Below are positions 1-7,766 of a stretch of DNA of 64,000 bases, in pieces. Both the position numbers and the translations under genes were made by a program. The notes below the pieces were generated by a model. It made no database searches and was not told where the DNA came from. It was given only the letters and a program-made list of their open reading frames with translations. The DNA comes from CAUZIZ01 sp965219005 (GTDB lineage Bacteria > Acidobacteriota > UBA6911 > RPQK01 > JAJDTT01): positions 2,976,001 to 3,040,000 of the forward strand of contig CBDCMS010000004.1 in the NCBI GenBank assembly GCA_965219005.1, read 5' to 3'. How positions within the stretch are numbered: position 1 is the first letter of the stretch; every line of letters starts with the position of its first letter.

Positions 1-337
1 CGGCTGCTTTAGCCTGTGCCTCTGCCGTCAGCTTAGCCGCCTCAGCCCGAGCCCGGCCTTCGGCAGCAATCTGAGCCTCCTCCTGCGCCTGCTTCGCCAG
101 GACCAGCGCAGCTCTCGCTTGATCGGCAACGGCCTCTGCGTGCTGAAGCAGGTCCTGAACCTGCTTGCTCAAATCAGTTATCTGACTCTCCATGCCGGTT
201 TGCCGATTCAGAAAGAGATAGGAAAGACCAGCGAGCAGCAGCAGCAAGACAACCAGAAGCAGAGTGTGAACCAAGGGAAACCGGCTTCGCTTCGACTCTT
301 GCCCGTTCTCTGAAGTACCACTTCGATCGTCCGCCAT
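1..337 (-). CDS. Membrane-anchored alanine-rich coiled-coil protein, N-terminal part (runs off the window)
   Basis: Reading the minus strand from an ATG at 337 gives an open frame of 112 codons that continues past the left edge, so only the N-terminus is visible. A polar, positively charged segment (MADDRSGTSENGQESKRSR) is followed by a single hydrophobic helix (VHTLLLVVLLLLLAGLSYLF), which suggests a type II inner-membrane anchor. The rest is a long Ala/Glu/Gln/Lys heptad-like stretch ending in repeated A-E-A-Q-A-K units, as in TolA-like or OmpA-linked stalks. The C-terminal domain is outside the window, so no function can be assigned. It is divergent from the aminotransferase at 464, with about 125 bases between the two starts. 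Confidence 0.72.
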   Translation of the reverse strand, partial: MADDRSGTSENGQESKRSRFPLVHTLLLVVLLLLLAGLSYLFLNRQTGMESQITDLSKQVQDLLQHAEAVADQARAALVLAKQAQEEAQIAAEGRARAEAAKLTAEAQAKAA

Positions 338-463
338 TGCTCCTCAGCTTACCACACCCGATTCCCCCGCCTGAATCTGCTCTCCCGCTCAAGAAGTAGA
401 TCAACGGTGCCAGGACCTGGGTGTAGTATAGGAAGGGACAGCCTGCTCTTTTCTGAGGGGAAT

Positions 464-1807
464 ATGCGACACTCAGAGGACCTGGAAGGGACCCTGCAAA
501 TTCAGGAATCGGTTATACGGCGCATGACCCGGCTGGCACTCCAGCACAATGCGGTGAACCTGGCACAGGGCTTCACGGACGAAGCTCCCCCGTACGATCT
601 GGTCTGGGGTGGCATTGCTGCAATGCTGGGCGGGACCGACGAGGGCATTGGCCAGCTTGAATCCTTGAGCGTGAAAGAGATTCTGGGAGAACATGGCGAC
701 TCAGAAAGCCAGTCCGCCGTTGGTCTTCGCGATCTCCTCAGTCGAGTTCAAAATTCCCGTGACCGCTTCAACCAATACTCATTCCCCTTCGGTCTTCCCG
801 AGCTTCGACAGGCAATCGCACGCTATACCAGCCGCTTCTCCGGATTTCATCCGGATCCAGAAGGGGAGATCACCGTCGTATTGGGTGCCACAGAAGGGCT
901 GGCTGCAGTATTGCGGGCAATCTGCAGTCCAGGTGACGGAATTCTGATCCTCCAGCCCTTTCACGAGATGTACCCCTCCCAGGCCAAGGTTTTCGGAATT
1001 CGACCAGAATTCATATCCCTGAAGGAAGATTTTCGCTCCGGTCATTGGATGCTCGACCGGGAGGAATTCGAAGCATCCCTACGGCGGAATATCAAAGCCC
1101 TAATCTTGAATACGCCGCACAACCCCACCGGCAAGGTGTTCACCCAAAGCGAGTTGGAGTTCATCGCAAGAAGCTGCAAGCGCCACGGAGTGCTGATCAT
1201 CACCGATGAAATATACGAACACATTCTCTACGGATCGAATCAGCATTACTGTCTGGCCGCACTCGATGGCATGCGTGACCACACCATTGTGGTCAACTCT
1301 ATCTCCAAGACGGGCAATGCAACGGGCTGGCGGATCGGTTGGGTACTTTCCCCTCGAGCCTACACCCAAGCGATACGCGGGATTCACGATACGTTAGTGG
1401 TACAGGCACCGACGCCGCTGCAGAAGGCGACCATCGGCCTCCTCGATATGGAGGATGACTTCTACAAACTGATAAAGCGGAGCTACGAGGCGAAGAGAGA
1501 CACGCTTCTGGCGGCGCTCCGTACCGTGGGCTTTCGCGTCACTTCACCACAGGGTTCCTACTACCTGTTTGCCGACTATCGCCAGGTCCCTGATCTCGGA
1601 TCTCTCTCCCCCATGAATGCGGCTATGCTCTTGATCAAGGAAAAGGGGGTTGCGGCCGTTCCCGGCGACAACTTCTACCACCGAGATCCCGCAGGAAACA
1701 ACTATTTGCGCTTTGCTTTTTGCCGCAACCTGAACACGCTGCAGGAAGCTGCGCAGAGGCTGTCGAAATTGGGACAATTTGACAACCGATCGGGTTCTGA
1801 GCACTAG
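464..1807 (+). CDS. PLP-dependent class I/II aminotransferase
   Basis: Fold-type I aminotransferase of 447 residues. The N-terminal signature VNLAQGF is typical of the kynurenine/methionine/aspartate aminotransferase subgroup. The cofactor-binding region includes NTPHNPTG and DEIYEH, and the Schiff-base lysine is K282 in NSISKTGNATGWRIGW; the conserved arginine is in the C-terminal LRFAF segment. I chose the ATG at 464 because GAGGGG lies just upstream (455-460); the frame is open further upstream but has no better start. Between the N-terminal signature and the substrate region there is an extra, mostly polar segment at roughly residues 45-100 that is not usual in this family. The likely role is transamination of an amino acid with a 2-oxo acid; the substrate cannot be read from sequence. 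Cytosolic, apparently monocistronic. Confidence 0.9.
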   Translation: MRHSEDLEGTLQIQESVIRRMTRLALQHNAVNLAQGFTDEAPPYDLVWGGIAAMLGGTDEGIGQLESLSVKEILGEHGDSESQSAVGLRDLLSRVQNSRDRFNQYSFPFGLPELRQAIARYTSRFSGFHPDPEGEITVVLGATEGLAAVLRAICSPGDGILILQPFHEMYPSQAKVFGIRPEFISLKEDFRSGHWMLDREEFEASLRRNIKALILNTPHNPTGKVFTQSELEFIARSCKRHGVLIITDEIYEHILYGSNQHYCLAALDGMRDHTIVVNSISKTGNATGWRIGWVLSPRAYTQAIRGIHDTLVVQAPTPLQKATIGLLDMEDDFYKLIKRSYEAKRDTLLAALRTVGFRVTSPQGSYYLFADYRQVPDLGSLSPMNAAMLLIKEKGVAAVPGDNFYHRDPAGNNYLRFAFCRNLNTLQEAAQRLSKLGQFDNRSGSEH

Positions 1808-1832
1808 CGATTCAGATGTTGCAGTCCACTAG

Positions 1833-2021
1833 CCCGGATTTCTCATCGCTTGTCGTAGCGAGGCGCCGCAAGGGCCGTCCTGGCAAGGCTTGCGACCGAG
1901 ACCACTCGTGGCGAGCCCCCGCAGTCGTACTCGTGCAGTACGTCGAGGAGGCCGACAGAGCGTAACACAGCCAGGACGGATGTTTGCGGCGACGCAGTAG
2001 ACCAGCGATGAGAAATGCGGG
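1833..2021. mobile_element. Short inverted-repeat (MITE-like) element 1, flanked by CTAG
   Basis: A 189-base non-coding segment has near-perfect terminal inverted repeats of about 18 bases (CCCGGATTTCTCATCGCT on the left; the right end is its complement with one mismatch). Both sides carry CTAG (1829-1832 and 2022-2025), consistent with a 4-base target duplication. The interior can fold, with CGTAC/GTACG arms near 1928-1944, followed by GTCGAGGAGGCC and AGCGTAAC. This core is recognisably related to the half element near 62.8 kb and more loosely to the elements at 10.6 and 25.5 kb. It lies between two convergent genes, and its right CTAG supplies the TAG stop of the PhyH gene. No transposase lies inside, so movement would have to be in trans. 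Confidence 0.75.
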
Positions 2022-2783
2022 CTAGACACAGCCCGGATACTCTCGCCCTCGTAGGAGCTTGTAGTCTGGCTTCGGCAAAGAAGGATGGGTCCAGCGCGAC
2101 TTTGCCGACATGTAGTGCACGGCACAACCCCGGCGAGAGTGCCGGGTTTGGTTGGCGTTAGACTTGTGGAGAATCAGACTGTGGTGGAAGGAGCAGCTGC
2201 CCGCCTCCATCGCGATGGGGACCTCTTTGAATTGAGCGAAGGCACTCTCAGGAACCCGCTTGTCCATGCGATCACCAATCTGCCATGACTCGCTGTGGTC
2301 GAGCACGCCCAGATACTGGCTTCCTGGAACAACCCACATGCAACCGTTTTCCAGGGTCACGTCGTCGAGCGCGGCCCAGCAGGTGACCAACGCCATAGGC
2401 TCAATAGAGAAGTAGGCGGAGTCCTGATGATAGGGCTTCTCGACGCCACCCGGCGGTTTCATGAAGGTCTGGCTTCCGAAAAGCTTCACATCGGGTCCGA
2501 TGAGGGTCTCGACGAGATCCAGAATCCTTTCGTTCTCAGCGTGAGCTAGAAAGACGGGATCATTTTCGGCACACCCATTGATCTTTCTCACCGTTTTCGC
2601 GTTCCGCTGATCCGCACCGGGTTCCAATTCGATGTTCTCTGGCGGGAAGTCGACGCGACCCTCCGCAATAGCGATCGTACGCTGGTGCAATTGTTGGGGC
2701 TCCTGTTCAGTCAGGAGATCCTCTACTACCAGGTAACCTTCTTCCTCATACCGGGTCTTGTGCGCACTTACGAAAGGACTCAT
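2022..2783 (-). CDS. Phytanoyl-CoA dioxygenase (PhyH) family Fe(II)/2-oxoglutarate oxygenase
   Basis: Non-haem iron, 2-oxoglutarate-dependent oxygenase of 253 residues. The iron-binding H-x-D is in YHQDSAYF (H119, D121), the distal histidine is in LILHKSNANQ (about H206), and the 2-oxoglutarate arginine is probably in the RHSRRG segment that follows. GTG at 2792 is possible, but the ATG at 2783 has GGAAGG eight bases upstream and is preferred. The stop codon TAG is part of the CTAG bounding the short element at 1833-2021, so the last codons may have been altered by that insertion. The family hydroxylates diverse small molecules or acyl-CoAs; the substrate is unknown. It converges with the aminotransferase gene. 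Confidence 0.88.
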   Translation of the reverse strand: MSPFVSAHKTRYEEEGYLVVEDLLTEQEPQQLHQRTIAIAEGRVDFPPENIELEPGADQRNAKTVRKINGCAENDPVFLAHAENERILDLVETLIGPDVKLFGSQTFMKPPGGVEKPYHQDSAYFSIEPMALVTCWAALDDVTLENGCMWVVPGSQYLGVLDHSESWQIGDRMDKRVPESAFAQFKEVPIAMEAGSCSFHHSLILHKSNANQTRHSRRGCAVHYMSAKSRWTHPSLPKPDYKLLRGREYPGCV

Positions 2784-3072
2784 TTGCTTCACCTTCCGTG
2801 TCTTCTCAAAAGAACTCTAACCAAATATATGCCCGAGGCACGGGCGCAGGATTCGGGGAAGCATCTGGCTTACTCTACTGCAAGCGGACGCCCCACGTAT
2901 AGCAAGCCCCTTACGAGACACAGTGGGCCTACCGCAGATCTCACTGGCATCGTACTGGCCGGGAGGCCCCTCAGCCTGCCCGACAAGAGCGAGTAGGCTG
3001 GGGCTCGGTCGATCCTTCTCCCCGGTCCGAGCGTTGTCACGAGGGTGGTGGCGATCCCCGAAGGAGGACGTC

Positions 3073-4350
3073 TCACTCGGTCACCAGGCGAAAGACGCGC
3101 AGGAAGTTTTCGCCCAGCAGCTTCCGGATCTCCTCCACATCGTAACCCCGCCGGAGCAGGGCTTCCGTCACCTGGGGGAACCGGGAGGCGTCCTCGAAGC
3201 CCTCTAACTCTCCTCCCCCATCGAAATCGGTGCCGATCGCCACGTGATCGATACCCGCCACCTCTACCGCGTGGTCCAGATGCTCGAGCATCCGCTCAAG
3301 CGCCACCGGCGGAGCCGGAGCGGCACTCCCAGGGTCTGACAGACTCCTCTCGAGGGCTCTCCGTCGGGTCTCCCGGACCCAGTCGAAGGGACGGTCCTTG
3401 TACGCGGCGGCAAGGGAGAGGTGGCTCTGGAGTATCTCGTCGAAAATGTCCCCCTCCATCCGGGCTTTCAGAACCTCGACGTCCAGCATGCCCTGATCGG
3501 CAACGATCCCCACAACCCCCCCGTTGCGGGCCAGGGACCGGAGCTCATCATCCGTGAGATTGCGCTGGATAGGAGTCAGGCTGTAGCAGCCACCGTGGGA
3601 GGCCAGAACCGGCTTTCGGGTCACGGCAAGGGTGTCCCGAAAGGTCTCCTCCGAGGCGTGGGAGACATCTACGATCACCCCCAGGCGGTTGCACTCCTCG
3701 ACGACGGCGCGGCCAAAATCGGTCAGGCCGGCGACGGCGGGCAGCTCCCGGTCCGAGCTGGCCCAGCCCAGCGAGTCCCCATGGCAGAGGGCAAGGACCC
3801 GTAGTCCCAGGCGGTGGTAGGAGCGGAGCACAGCCAGGTCCGAGTCGAACCAGCCGTGGTTGGTGCCGATGATGACGGCAAACTTCCCTTCGGCCTTGGC
3901 CCGGCGGATGTCGGCAGTGCTCCGGGCAACCAGCATGTGGGAGGAATGCTGCCGGACAGTCTCGTAGAGGGCGTCCAGCTCCCAGAGGATTCTCTTGACG
4001 ATGTCGGGTCCCCTGAACAGAGCGTCCAGGACGTTCACTCCTCGAGGGGGAGGTTCCAACAGGCCCAGCCGGGCGTCCCCGACGAAGAGCTCTTCGGCGC
4101 CAACGCCGAAGTTGGCCGCAGTGACACCGCCCCGTAGGGCCTTGGGCAGGTCGTACTTGCCTCCTGGGGTGCCCGTTCCGAAATCGGGCCGGCGGTAGAA
4201 CTGGGTCGCCGCATAGGTGTCGATGATGATTGCCTCCCGGTGCAATCGCAGGGCCTTCTGGGAAACGGCGGAAGCGGGCTGGACGCCGCCCCGCAGAGGA
4301 GCGATGAGGCACAAGGCCAGAAATCCAGAGGTGAGTACTTCAGTTCGCAC
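3073..4350 (-). CDS. Membrane dipeptidase-like protein (peptidase M19 fold), N-terminal metal ligands replaced
   Basis: 425 residues, with an N-terminal hydrophobic segment (VLTSGFLALCLIAPL) ending in QPASA, which fits Sec export. The GTG at 4350 is chosen because GGAAGGAG lies eight bases upstream and gives a clean signal peptide; the frame extends to 4383. The C-terminal half matches renal-dipeptidase-type M19 proteins: VDVSHASEETF, LASHGGCY with QRNLTDDEL, and IGTDFDGGGEL. However, the usual zinc motif D-G-H-N-D is D-T-Y-A-A (residues 44-48), and the bridging glutamate position reads GTNHGW. The protein therefore keeps the two downstream histidines but lacks the His-x-Asp and apparently the Glu ligand. 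It may be a non-canonical or inactive member. A related gene lies at the right edge of the window. Confidence 0.85.
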   Translation of the reverse strand: MRTEVLTSGFLALCLIAPLRGGVQPASAVSQKALRLHREAIIIDTYAATQFYRRPDFGTGTPGGKYDLPKALRGGVTAANFGVGAEELFVGDARLGLLEPPPRGVNVLDALFRGPDIVKRILWELDALYETVRQHSSHMLVARSTADIRRAKAEGKFAVIIGTNHGWFDSDLAVLRSYHRLGLRVLALCHGDSLGWASSDRELPAVAGLTDFGRAVVEECNRLGVIVDVSHASEETFRDTLAVTRKPVLASHGGCYSLTPIQRNLTDDELRSLARNGGVVGIVADQGMLDVEVLKARMEGDIFDEILQSHLSLAAAYKDRPFDWVRETRRRALERSLSDPGSAAPAPPVALERMLEHLDHAVEVAGIDHVAIGTDFDGGGELEGFEDASRFPQVTEALLRRGYDVEEIRKLLGENFLRVFRLVTE

Positions 4351-4392
4351 GATGATAACTCCTTCCGTGGAGCAGGGGAGCACTTCGAACAG

Positions 4393-4746
4393 CTAATTCC
4401 TGCCGAGGGCGAGAATCACCACTCCCAGAAGGATCAGACCGAGGCCAAAGAACTTCTTCCGAGTAAACGGTTCCCGAAAGAAGATCCGTGACCAGAAAAG
4501 TGTCCAGACATAGCCAAGCGATACCAGGGGGTAAAGGACCGTCAACTCGCCTTCACGAACTGCCAGGACGAAAAAATAGGACGACACGACGAAGATTCCT
4601 ACCCCAACCATAAGTCGCCAATTCAAGAGCAGCGTGCTCAACTGGCGGTGCAGCCTGCCGGCTCCGGCCTTGAGGAAGACAGCTCCCACAGAACCAATCA
4701 TAGAAGCTAGTATGACCAGAAGCATTGAAGAAAAAGGGGTTTTCAT
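4393..4746 (-). CDS. Four-helix SMR/EamA-like transporter, subunit B
   Basis: 117 residues that are almost entirely four hydrophobic helices (MLLVILASMIGSVGAVFLKA; MVGVGIFVVSSYFFVLAV; LVSLGYVWTLFWSRIFF; FGLGLILLGVVILALG). The motif R-E-G-E-L-T-V-L-Y-P-L is characteristic of the drug/metabolite transporter superfamily half-units (SMR, ArnE/ArnF-like). Its ATG overlaps the stop of the upstream gene (ATGA, 4743-4746), so the two are translationally coupled and probably form an antiparallel heterodimer. The substrate is unknown; candidates are small hydrophobic cations, lipids or polyamines. It lies just upstream of the M19-like gene on the same strand, 42 bases before that gene's start. Confidence 0.82.
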   Translation of the reverse strand: MKTPFSSMLLVILASMIGSVGAVFLKAGAGRLHRQLSTLLLNWRLMVGVGIFVVSSYFFVLAVREGELTVLYPLVSLGYVWTLFWSRIFFREPFTRKKFFGLGLILLGVVILALGRN

Positions 4747-5141
4747 CCTCTGTCCTCCCTGCCCAGAAAGGAAACCCCGAGCACGATCACGGAAATACCC
4801 AGAATCTTGAATAGGTTGATACTCTCATGGAAAATCAGGAGTGATAGTAGCAGGACCCATACGTACGTCATTGAGAGAATGGGATACAGAACCGAGAGCT
4901 CGCCATCCCGAAGCGCGAGAACAAGGAGGACCGTGCTCACAGCATAGAGGCTGTATCCAGCTACGAGGGGAGGATTCGAAAGCATCGCCCAGGGTGAGTT
5001 ACTGACCAATCCATTGGCCGCCCACTTGATCAGGATCTGTGCTGCTGCACCGAAGAGAGTACAACCAACAACGAGGGCAATGGATTGCCTCCGGCTGAAG
5101 CGAAAAGAGGGTGTGGCTCCTTTTGGAATACTGCTGCTCAA
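4743..5141 (-). CDS. Four-helix SMR/EamA-like transporter, subunit A
   Basis: 132 residues with a short polar N-terminus followed by four membrane helices. The first has the typical G-A-A-A-Q-I-L-I-K-W motif of SMR/EamA half-transporters, and R-D-G-E-L-S-V-L-Y-P-I matches the equivalent motif in its partner downstream. The homologous but non-identical neighbour overlaps by four bases, the usual arrangement for a heterodimeric pair such as ArnE/ArnF or paired SMR subunits. The EmrE-type helix 1 glutamate is absent from both, which argues against a classical EmrE drug exporter. The start ATG at 5141 has no strong ribosome site; an alternative start within the first ten codons is possible. Confidence 0.82.
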   Translation of the reverse strand: MSSSIPKGATPSFRFSRRQSIALVVGCTLFGAAAQILIKWAANGLVSNSPWAMLSNPPLVAGYSLYAVSTVLLVLALRDGELSVLYPILSMTYVWVLLLSLLIFHESINLFKILGISVIVLGVSFLGREDRG

Positions 5142-5463
5142 CTGACTTTCCCCTGCGGCAACTCTGCTCTAGTTTGGTGTTCCTACATCGCGGAACCAAT
5201 GTCCTGTTGAATGCCTCCGAAGGCCAGTTGGGAGGGACTGTGGTGACGGGCTCACCCAAACAGGCCTCCTGTTCGCGCACTTGAGTCCTACCGTAGCTCA
5301 AACACTAGTGTGACACAGTCGGCCGGGAAAAGCGGCTCGGGAAAGATCCCCTATCGACTTGCCAGCCGGGTTCGATTCGGTGTCCTTCTTTGCAACCCGA
5401 CATCGAAGCGAATAGAATCTAGCCCGTTTGATCCCCGGCCTCAAGCCATTGGAGGAAGAAAAT
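5142..5463. other. Intergenic region between divergent transporter genes
   Basis: About 320 bases separate the divergent SMR pair (minus) and the YhdT-like/symporter pair (plus). Short open frames here have no ribosome sites, no recognisable products and unconvincing codon content. No repeat, inverted terminal structure or RNA gene was recognised. It presumably holds the promoters for both transcription units. Confidence 0.5.
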
Positions 5464-5823
5464 TTGAGTTCAGAAATCCGAGCCGCCTCGGTTCGCGATG
5501 AATACGATCCCGTCTTCCTTCATTCGCGACGGGAAGCCATCATCATCGTTTGCGTTTGGACTCTGGGTCTGCTCTGGTCAGTCCCGTATTGCTACCTTCG
5601 AGGCTACAACCTGTCACCCCAGGAAATTCATACCATCTGGGGTGTTCCCAGCTGGCTCTTCTGGGGGATAGGAGTACCCTGGCTGCTTGCCGATCTATTC
5701 ACAGCCTGGTTCTGTTTCTGGTACATGTCGGACGACGATTTAGGCCAGGAACCTGAGATTTCAGAGGCGGCTCAGAATATCGAAAGATCAGGGGAAACTC
5801 GTTCGGAGTCCCCCCATGAGTGA
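5464..5823 (+). CDS. YhdT/DUF997-like small membrane protein, symporter partner
   Basis: 119 residues with a cytoplasmic N-terminus, two hydrophobic helices (IIIVCVWTLGLLWSVPYCYL and WLFWGIGVPWLLADLFTAWF) and an acidic tail. The layout and the conserved aromatic W-F-x-x-Y near the second helix match the small DUF997/YhdT proteins that precede pantothenate-type sodium symporters. The start is read as TTG at 5464, eight bases after GGAGG (5451-5455); the frame is open back to a TTG at 5428, which lacks such a site. The gene overlaps the symporter start by eight bases, so the two are translationally coupled and probably act as one transporter. Confidence 0.75.
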   Translation: MSSEIRAASVRDEYDPVFLHSRREAIIIVCVWTLGLLWSVPYCYLRGYNLSPQEIHTIWGVPSWLFWGIGVPWLLADLFTAWFCFWYMSDDDLGQEPEISEAAQNIERSGETRSESPHE

Positions 5824-7750
5824 AGCAACTCCTGCCGTCTCTTATGCTCCCAATTCTGCCTTGCTCATCTTCCTTTTATACACGCTGGGTGTGTTTGCAC
5901 TCGCCTGGATGTCGAACCGCCTTCTCCAGTCCAAGAGCTTCCTGAGCGAGTATTTTCTGGGAAGCAGGAGCCTCGGGGTCTGGGCTTTCGCCCTCACCTT
6001 TGCCGCTACCAGTGCGTCCGGCGGTAGCTTTACCGGGTTTCCCTCAAAGATCTACAGTCACGGTTGGATTCTGGGACTCTGGATTGGCAGCTACATCGTT
6101 GTTCCCATCTGCGGAATGGGAATCCTGGGGAAACGAATCAATCAGGTAGCACGCCGCACGGGGGCAATCACCGTTCCCGATGTCATTCGGGACCGCTTCG
6201 ACAGCCCGGCTTTTGGAGTGCTTGCCACCACCCTCATCGTTTTCTTCATGTCCATCAACCTGACAGCTCAGTTCAAGTCAGGAAGTCTGATTCTGAAGAC
6301 TCTGCTCAACGATGTTCCCCTGTTTCGAACTTTGGCCCAACAGACTTCTGGGCTGAAGGAAGGAAGCAGTCTACTCGCCGGAGTCGATTCTGGCTATCTT
6401 CTGTGTTTACTTGTCTTTGCTGTGGCCGTGATCGTCTACACAACCTACGGCGGCTTTCACGCAGTGGTGTGGACGGACGTCATGCAGGGAGTCGTCATGG
6501 TGGTGGGAGTATTGATCCTGCTGCCGCTGGCTCTGATCCAGGTAGGAGGTTTGGAATCTGCCACCGATCAATTCAAAGAGATGACCCCACCACGTATTGG
6601 CACTGCACGTCTGGAGCTGGAGGAACCCGTAGCACAGGGAACGGTTATTCCAGCTGGGACCTGGATGCGCTTGCGCGACGGATTCGAGGACCGGATTCTA
6701 AGAACTGGCGGCGAAGCAATGATCCCGGCAGGCATGCGCCAGGTCGAGAATGTCCAGGTGTTGGAGATCACAACTGACCGACAGGGCAAACAGCTTGAGC
6801 GCCGCATGGAAGCGAATGAAATCCCCACTTTGCCGTCCAACATCAGCGCCACGATCACCCAGATGGAAGACTATCGGTACGGTGCTGACCAACCTGGAAC
6901 CTACCTGACCGGCCCCGGTCCCGACAGACACAGCGACCTGGGATTCTTGCCTCTCAGTCTCGCCGTTTCCTTCTTCTTCATGTGGGCAATTTCTGGCTCA
7001 GGGCAACCCAGCAGCATGGTTCGGCTGATGGCGTTCAACAACTCTCTGACGTTGAGACGATCGATTTTTACTGTGAGTATCTACTATTCGCTCATCTATT
7101 TTCCGCTCGTGATCATCTTCTGTTGTTCGAGGATCTTCTTGCCTGGGATGGACCTGGAGTCGGATCGAATCATGCCTGCGACGGCCATGTTTCTCAGCTC
7201 AGGAGCCGGTGTGCCCTGGCTGGCGGGTATTCTGGTAGCCGCTCCTTTCGCGGCCGTAATGTCGACCGTCGACAGCTTCCTTCTGGTCATATCTTCCGCC
7301 CTGGTTCGCGACGTTTACCAGCGCAATATCAATCCCGATGTGAGCGAAAATCGTATCAAATGGATGAGCTATGCCTGCACGACTTTGGTGGGTCTGGGGG
7401 CTGTCGCTGGAGCCATCAGCCCCCCCCAGTTCCTGCAAGACATCATTGTCTACACGGGAAGTGGGCTGGCTGCCTGCTTCCTGGCACCCGTGGCTCTTGG
7501 TCTCTACTGGCCGCGGGTCAATGCTGCAGGGGCAATCGCCGGGATGCTAGGCGGGTTTTCGTCGCACCTGCTTCTCTACGTCATCGGATACGCCGTGTAC
7601 GGCAGATTCGCGTCCTATCGCCTGCTCGGCCTGGATCCTGTGATCTGGGGTCTGTTCGCTTCGTTTGCGTTGGTAGTGGTCGTCAGCAAGTTGACTCCGC
7701 CACCCCCAGAGAACCTGGTGCGGCGCTATTTCTACCGGACAGCCAAGTAG
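5816..7750 (+). CDS. Sodium:solute symporter (SSS family) with a large extramembrane insert
   Basis: 644 residues, longer than the usual 480-580 of the family. The N-terminal SSS signature is clear (YFLGSRSLGVWAFALTFAAT, TSASGGSFTGFPSKIYSHG), and later helices carry AAPFAAVMSTVDSFLLVISS and the sodium-site-like STVDS segment. Between TM helices around residues 262-375 there is a hydrophilic insert with no membrane character (PRIGTARLELEEP through YLTGPGPD) rich in beta-type sequence. It would lie outside the membrane and could be a small substrate-capturing or regulatory domain. The start overlaps the YhdT-like partner. The closest functional guess is a pantothenate/organic acid type symporter; the substrate is not determinable. 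IS1182 copy A lies 16 bases downstream. Confidence 0.9.
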   Translation: MSEATPAVSYAPNSALLIFLLYTLGVFALAWMSNRLLQSKSFLSEYFLGSRSLGVWAFALTFAATSASGGSFTGFPSKIYSHGWILGLWIGSYIVVPICGMGILGKRINQVARRTGAITVPDVIRDRFDSPAFGVLATTLIVFFMSINLTAQFKSGSLILKTLLNDVPLFRTLAQQTSGLKEGSSLLAGVDSGYLLCLLVFAVAVIVYTTYGGFHAVVWTDVMQGVVMVVGVLILLPLALIQVGGLESATDQFKEMTPPRIGTARLELEEPVAQGTVIPAGTWMRLRDGFEDRILRTGGEAMIPAGMRQVENVQVLEITTDRQGKQLERRMEANEIPTLPSNISATITQMEDYRYGADQPGTYLTGPGPDRHSDLGFLPLSLAVSFFFMWAISGSGQPSSMVRLMAFNNSLTLRRSIFTVSIYYSLIYFPLVIIFCCSRIFLPGMDLESDRIMPATAMFLSSGAGVPWLAGILVAAPFAAVMSTVDSFLLVISSALVRDVYQRNINPDVSENRIKWMSYACTTLVGLGAVAGAISPPQFLQDIIVYTGSGLAACFLAPVALGLYWPRVNAAGAIAGMLGGFSSHLLLYVIGYAVYGRFASYRLLGLDPVIWGLFASFALVVVVSKLTPPPPENLVRRYFYRTAK

Positions 7751-7766
7751 CTATGTACTTCCCTAG

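Noticed and set aside
3548..4312. 254-residue minus-strand frame inside the M19-like gene
   Set aside because: Another frame of the same strand with Arg/Pro-rich, non-protein-like composition; the M19-like frame has all family motifs.
6064..6777. 237-residue plus frame inside the symporter gene
   Set aside because: A shifted frame of the symporter coding sequence with His/Arg/Ser-rich composition.
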